Shown here in pieces: positions 62,048-64,000 of a DNA stretch of 64,000 nt. The stretch is from the NCBI GenBank assembly GCA_002633025.1, contig NMRB01000687.1:64871-128870 (forward strand). The letters run 5' to 3'. The notes below the pieces were generated by a model. That model was not told the DNA's origin and ran no database searches. It saw only the letters and a program-made list of their open reading frames with translations. The translations under genes were made by a program, and so were the position numbers. The DNA comes from Notospermus geniculatus (taxonomy: Eukaryota > Nemertea > Pilidiophora > Heteronemertea > Lineidae). Position 1 is the first letter of the stretch, and each line of letters begins with the position of its first letter.

Positions 62048-62756
62048 GGGCCATATTCATAAAAGGTGTTTTTCTCTTAGATGCGACTAACTAGCAAAAA
62101 CGCTGACTAAACAGGGGATAATCGCACGTTCAAGTTAGACAGCATTTCAGAAAGAGTGATTAGATCGCCAGACGTTTAACCAACGTACAAAAGTAGACAC
62201 CCGCGTGCAAGTAACAAAAGAAATGTTAAACGTCCCAAGGGTCTTGTTTATCTCGCGTACAAACTGTCATTTCGCCTTAGCCGCGCTGAAGCTTCGCAAT
62301 GAATCCACTCCGTATCCTCGAATTAGGTGCAGAGGAAGCATGGGAAGAGGCAGAACGAAGGCAGCCTGTTGATTTGCGTGTTTTTACAGATCATACAAAT
62401 CCGGGAATCACGTGCGACAGCGTCCCATGCCACTTGCTTCTTCTGATTGGCTGTAGCATCTGAACGTTTGTTTTCAATCACATCTTTCCGAATGTTTCAG
62501 CCTCAATTTAATTAGCCACATCCGCTGATTGGCTGCAATATTGTCAGCTCGTTTTTTCGACATGTTAAGCCTAGTTCATACTTCGACGCAAAACCATCGG
62601 CGTCCGGTGCGCCATGCATGACCGGGACCTTTGCTCTGACATGTTACGTACTTCGTTACATGATCTCTCAGTGACTGGGGAATGCCCGCAGCAAGAAAAT
62701 CGCTGATTAAGCGGCAAGTTAGACGCGGACAGATAAACGGCCGATCATCTCTTGTT
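62048..62756. mobile_element. PIF/Harbinger-like element, copy 2 (one end missing)
   Basis: Begins GGGCCATATTCATAAAAGGT and follows the reverse complement of 27864-28710 closely (e.g. ACGCTGACTAAACAGGGG, ACGTCCCAAGGG, CCGATCATCTCTTGTT) up to about 62756. The last ~115 bp and the second terminal repeat are absent. It keeps the ATG of the conserved frame at 62299 (MNPLRILELGAEEAWEEAER again). It stops about 80 bp before the candidate exon at 62836. Confidence 0.75.
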
Positions 62757-62835
62757 CACCGTGGAGAATCAGCAGCAGCCTTTCCGAGTAGCAGCAACCC
62801 TCTCCGAGTTTTATTTTACACCTCACCGAGTAAAA

Positions 62836-62903
62836 ATGGCGGATGTCGCTGATGAGACAGAAAACGACGAAAAAACTGGTGGGTTTATAACTCTTACCTC
62901 AAA
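62836..62903 (+). CDS. Candidate first coding exon of a spliced gene (runs off window)
   Basis: AAAATGGCGG gives a near-ideal initiation context. The frame (MADVADETENDEKTGGFITL plus two residues) is open for 68 bases and meets a perfect GTAAGT donor at 62904; if unspliced, the next codon in frame is a stop. The peptide is acidic at its start, typical of intracellular proteins; no family is recognised. The putative intron extends to the end of the window and contains a tRNA-like repeat. The Harbinger-like copy ends only 80 bp upstream, so the leader CCTTTCCGAGTAGCAGCAAC may be host promoter sequence next to a transposon. Confidence 0.4.
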
Positions 62904-63114
62904 GTAAGTCTTTTATGATCCCGTGGAGGCTATTTTAATTTGTACAAGCCTGGTGGCGCCCGGGTTCACGAAGTGACGTTCAGATCATGAGACTGCAGTT
63001 AGTTGCTGGGCCGGGAATAGATGTTTGGTTTGGGCAGCGGAAAGAAACTCGATAGCAGGACAAGTCCTTACATCAACAGAGAAAATCTTTGTGAATAAAA
63101 GAAAAGAAATGGAG

Positions 63115-63195
63115 AAAAAAATTTCTTCCACCACCCGGGCTCGAACCCATGGTCATAGACAACCATAGCCGTAATCACTGAACCCACTACTGATA
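63115..63195 (-). mobile_element. tRNA-like SINE head
   Basis: On the minus strand an A-box-like TGGGTTCAGTGATTA and a perfect B box GGTTCGAGCCC are spaced as in a tRNA. The arms do not fold into a complete cloverleaf, so a SINE or tRNA pseudogene is more likely than a functional tRNA. An A/T-rich body follows to about 63060. Confidence 0.45.
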
Positions 63196-63199
63196 ACCC

Positions 63200-64000
63200 A
63201 AATGCGGCGATGGCCTATATTCACCATCAACACTGACCCCAATTATCAACTGATCCATAAGGCATCCCTTTATTTTAGTCCCAAGAAGGCTACCTGAACA
63301 TTCGTGCACTATATGTGTGTACACACATCGTATCTCCATACACGTCGGTTATGCGTGGATCAAACAAAATGGCGACCTGACTCGTCTGCTACGGGGCAAT
63401 TCTGGACTTTTCTGCTTATTTCTCGGTGATGAAGGATTACATACGGTTCAAAATAAATAGAGGTGGAGATCGTGATACACATCGTTGTGTAAAGGTGATA
63501 TATTCTTCTGATTTTTTTGCATGCTCTCGGTATTTTGTACACAAATATGCCGTTTCATGATGATGTATACATTCGTCCATACATCGGCGATTATGCCCCA
63601 AACAAAAGTGTCGATTTCTCGAAAAAACGCGAATAATATGTAAATTCTACTATAAGAGACATAACTTGGCGTTGCATTACACTTATTAGTGAAATTTCGT
63701 GCCAATTGGTGCTATATTAAGTGAATAAACCCGTGTGACAAGAAATGATGTGGCACGAAAATAACGTCACTTCGTGAACAATATTCCTTCCCACCGCCGA
63801 CGTGGAACCGTTATAAGCCATCGCCGCACATGTTCTCACCAACAGATTGTCGGAATTTAAAGAGGATACCAGGAACTTCACGAGTCTACTGTAGATTTGA
63901 TATTTGGGATTCACGTCCATACATATAGATGGCAGCAGTGCGCAATGCGTGCGATATGGAAGTTTGAAAAGTTTCCTGATACATTTTCTCCATGTTGTTA
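63200..64000. other. Possible intron or intergenic sequence, nothing recognised
   Basis: Frames of 60-85 codons here lack domains. No exon with both splice sites could be supported. Confidence 0.35.

Noticed and set aside
63115-63195. Functional tRNA gene on the minus strand
   Set aside because: Good B box, but the acceptor and anticodon arms do not fold convincingly.

Overview
This 64-kb window is animal nuclear DNA, most likely from a marine invertebrate deuterostome (lancelet, hemichordate or echinoderm); the species cannot be fixed from sequence alone. Pointers are single-exon class A receptor genes, animal non-LTR and Ty3/gypsy retroelements, a pogo transposon, a Crypton-type recombinase relic and many short inverted-repeat DNA transposons. 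The Ty3/gypsy copy has the integrase-before-reverse-transcriptase order of the Gmr1-like group, first described from deuterostomes. The assembly has a 975-base N gap at 12514-13488, a 32-base gap at 31863-31894 and a few single Ns.

Host genes are few. Three intact, paralogous, intronless rhodopsin-class receptors lie head to tail on the plus strand (16242-17315, 21451-22539, 39164-40210). They share an NF(L)xY motif in TM7 instead of NPxxY and an ER(M/L) motif at the end of TM3. Two short segments at 61170-61275 and 62836-62903 look like first coding exons ending at strong splice donors, so one or two spliced genes may run off the right edge.

Layout: 0-13.5 kb is repeat-rich intergenic DNA with a 1.7-kb near-perfect palindrome (4986-6693), a Tc1-like element carrying TAGTCCGAAGG arrays, several short inverted-repeat elements and a decayed LINE 3' end. 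From 13.5 to 26 kb come receptors 1 and 2 among short transposons. From 26 to 34 kb there are tandem repeats, a PIF/Harbinger-like element (27864-28710) and a frameshifted Crypton-type pseudogene (30490-32660). From 34 to 37.3 kb there is a dense cluster of inverted-repeat elements. Receptor 3 follows at 39.2 kb, just downstream of a tRNA-derived SINE.

From 42 to 56 kb retroelements dominate: a 7.2-kb Gmr1-like LTR retrotransposon (41986-49204, minus strand, 5-bp target duplication GTCCC) interrupted by a 525-bp terminal-inverted-repeat element with a 9-bp target duplication; a 5'-truncated LINE; a near full-length APE-type LINE (50571-54600, minus) interrupted by a TA-flanked MITE; and the 5' half of a pogo transposon. 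The last 8 kb hold two inverted copies of a 0.9-kb element, a second copy of the Harbinger-like element and the two candidate first exons.

The strongest points for follow-up are the Gmr1-like domain order with precisely readable nested insertions, a dispersed motif with a hammerhead-ribozyme-like fold and one covarying base pair, the themed inverted-repeat cluster at 34-37 kb, and hairpins sharing an ACTCCGTC loop.
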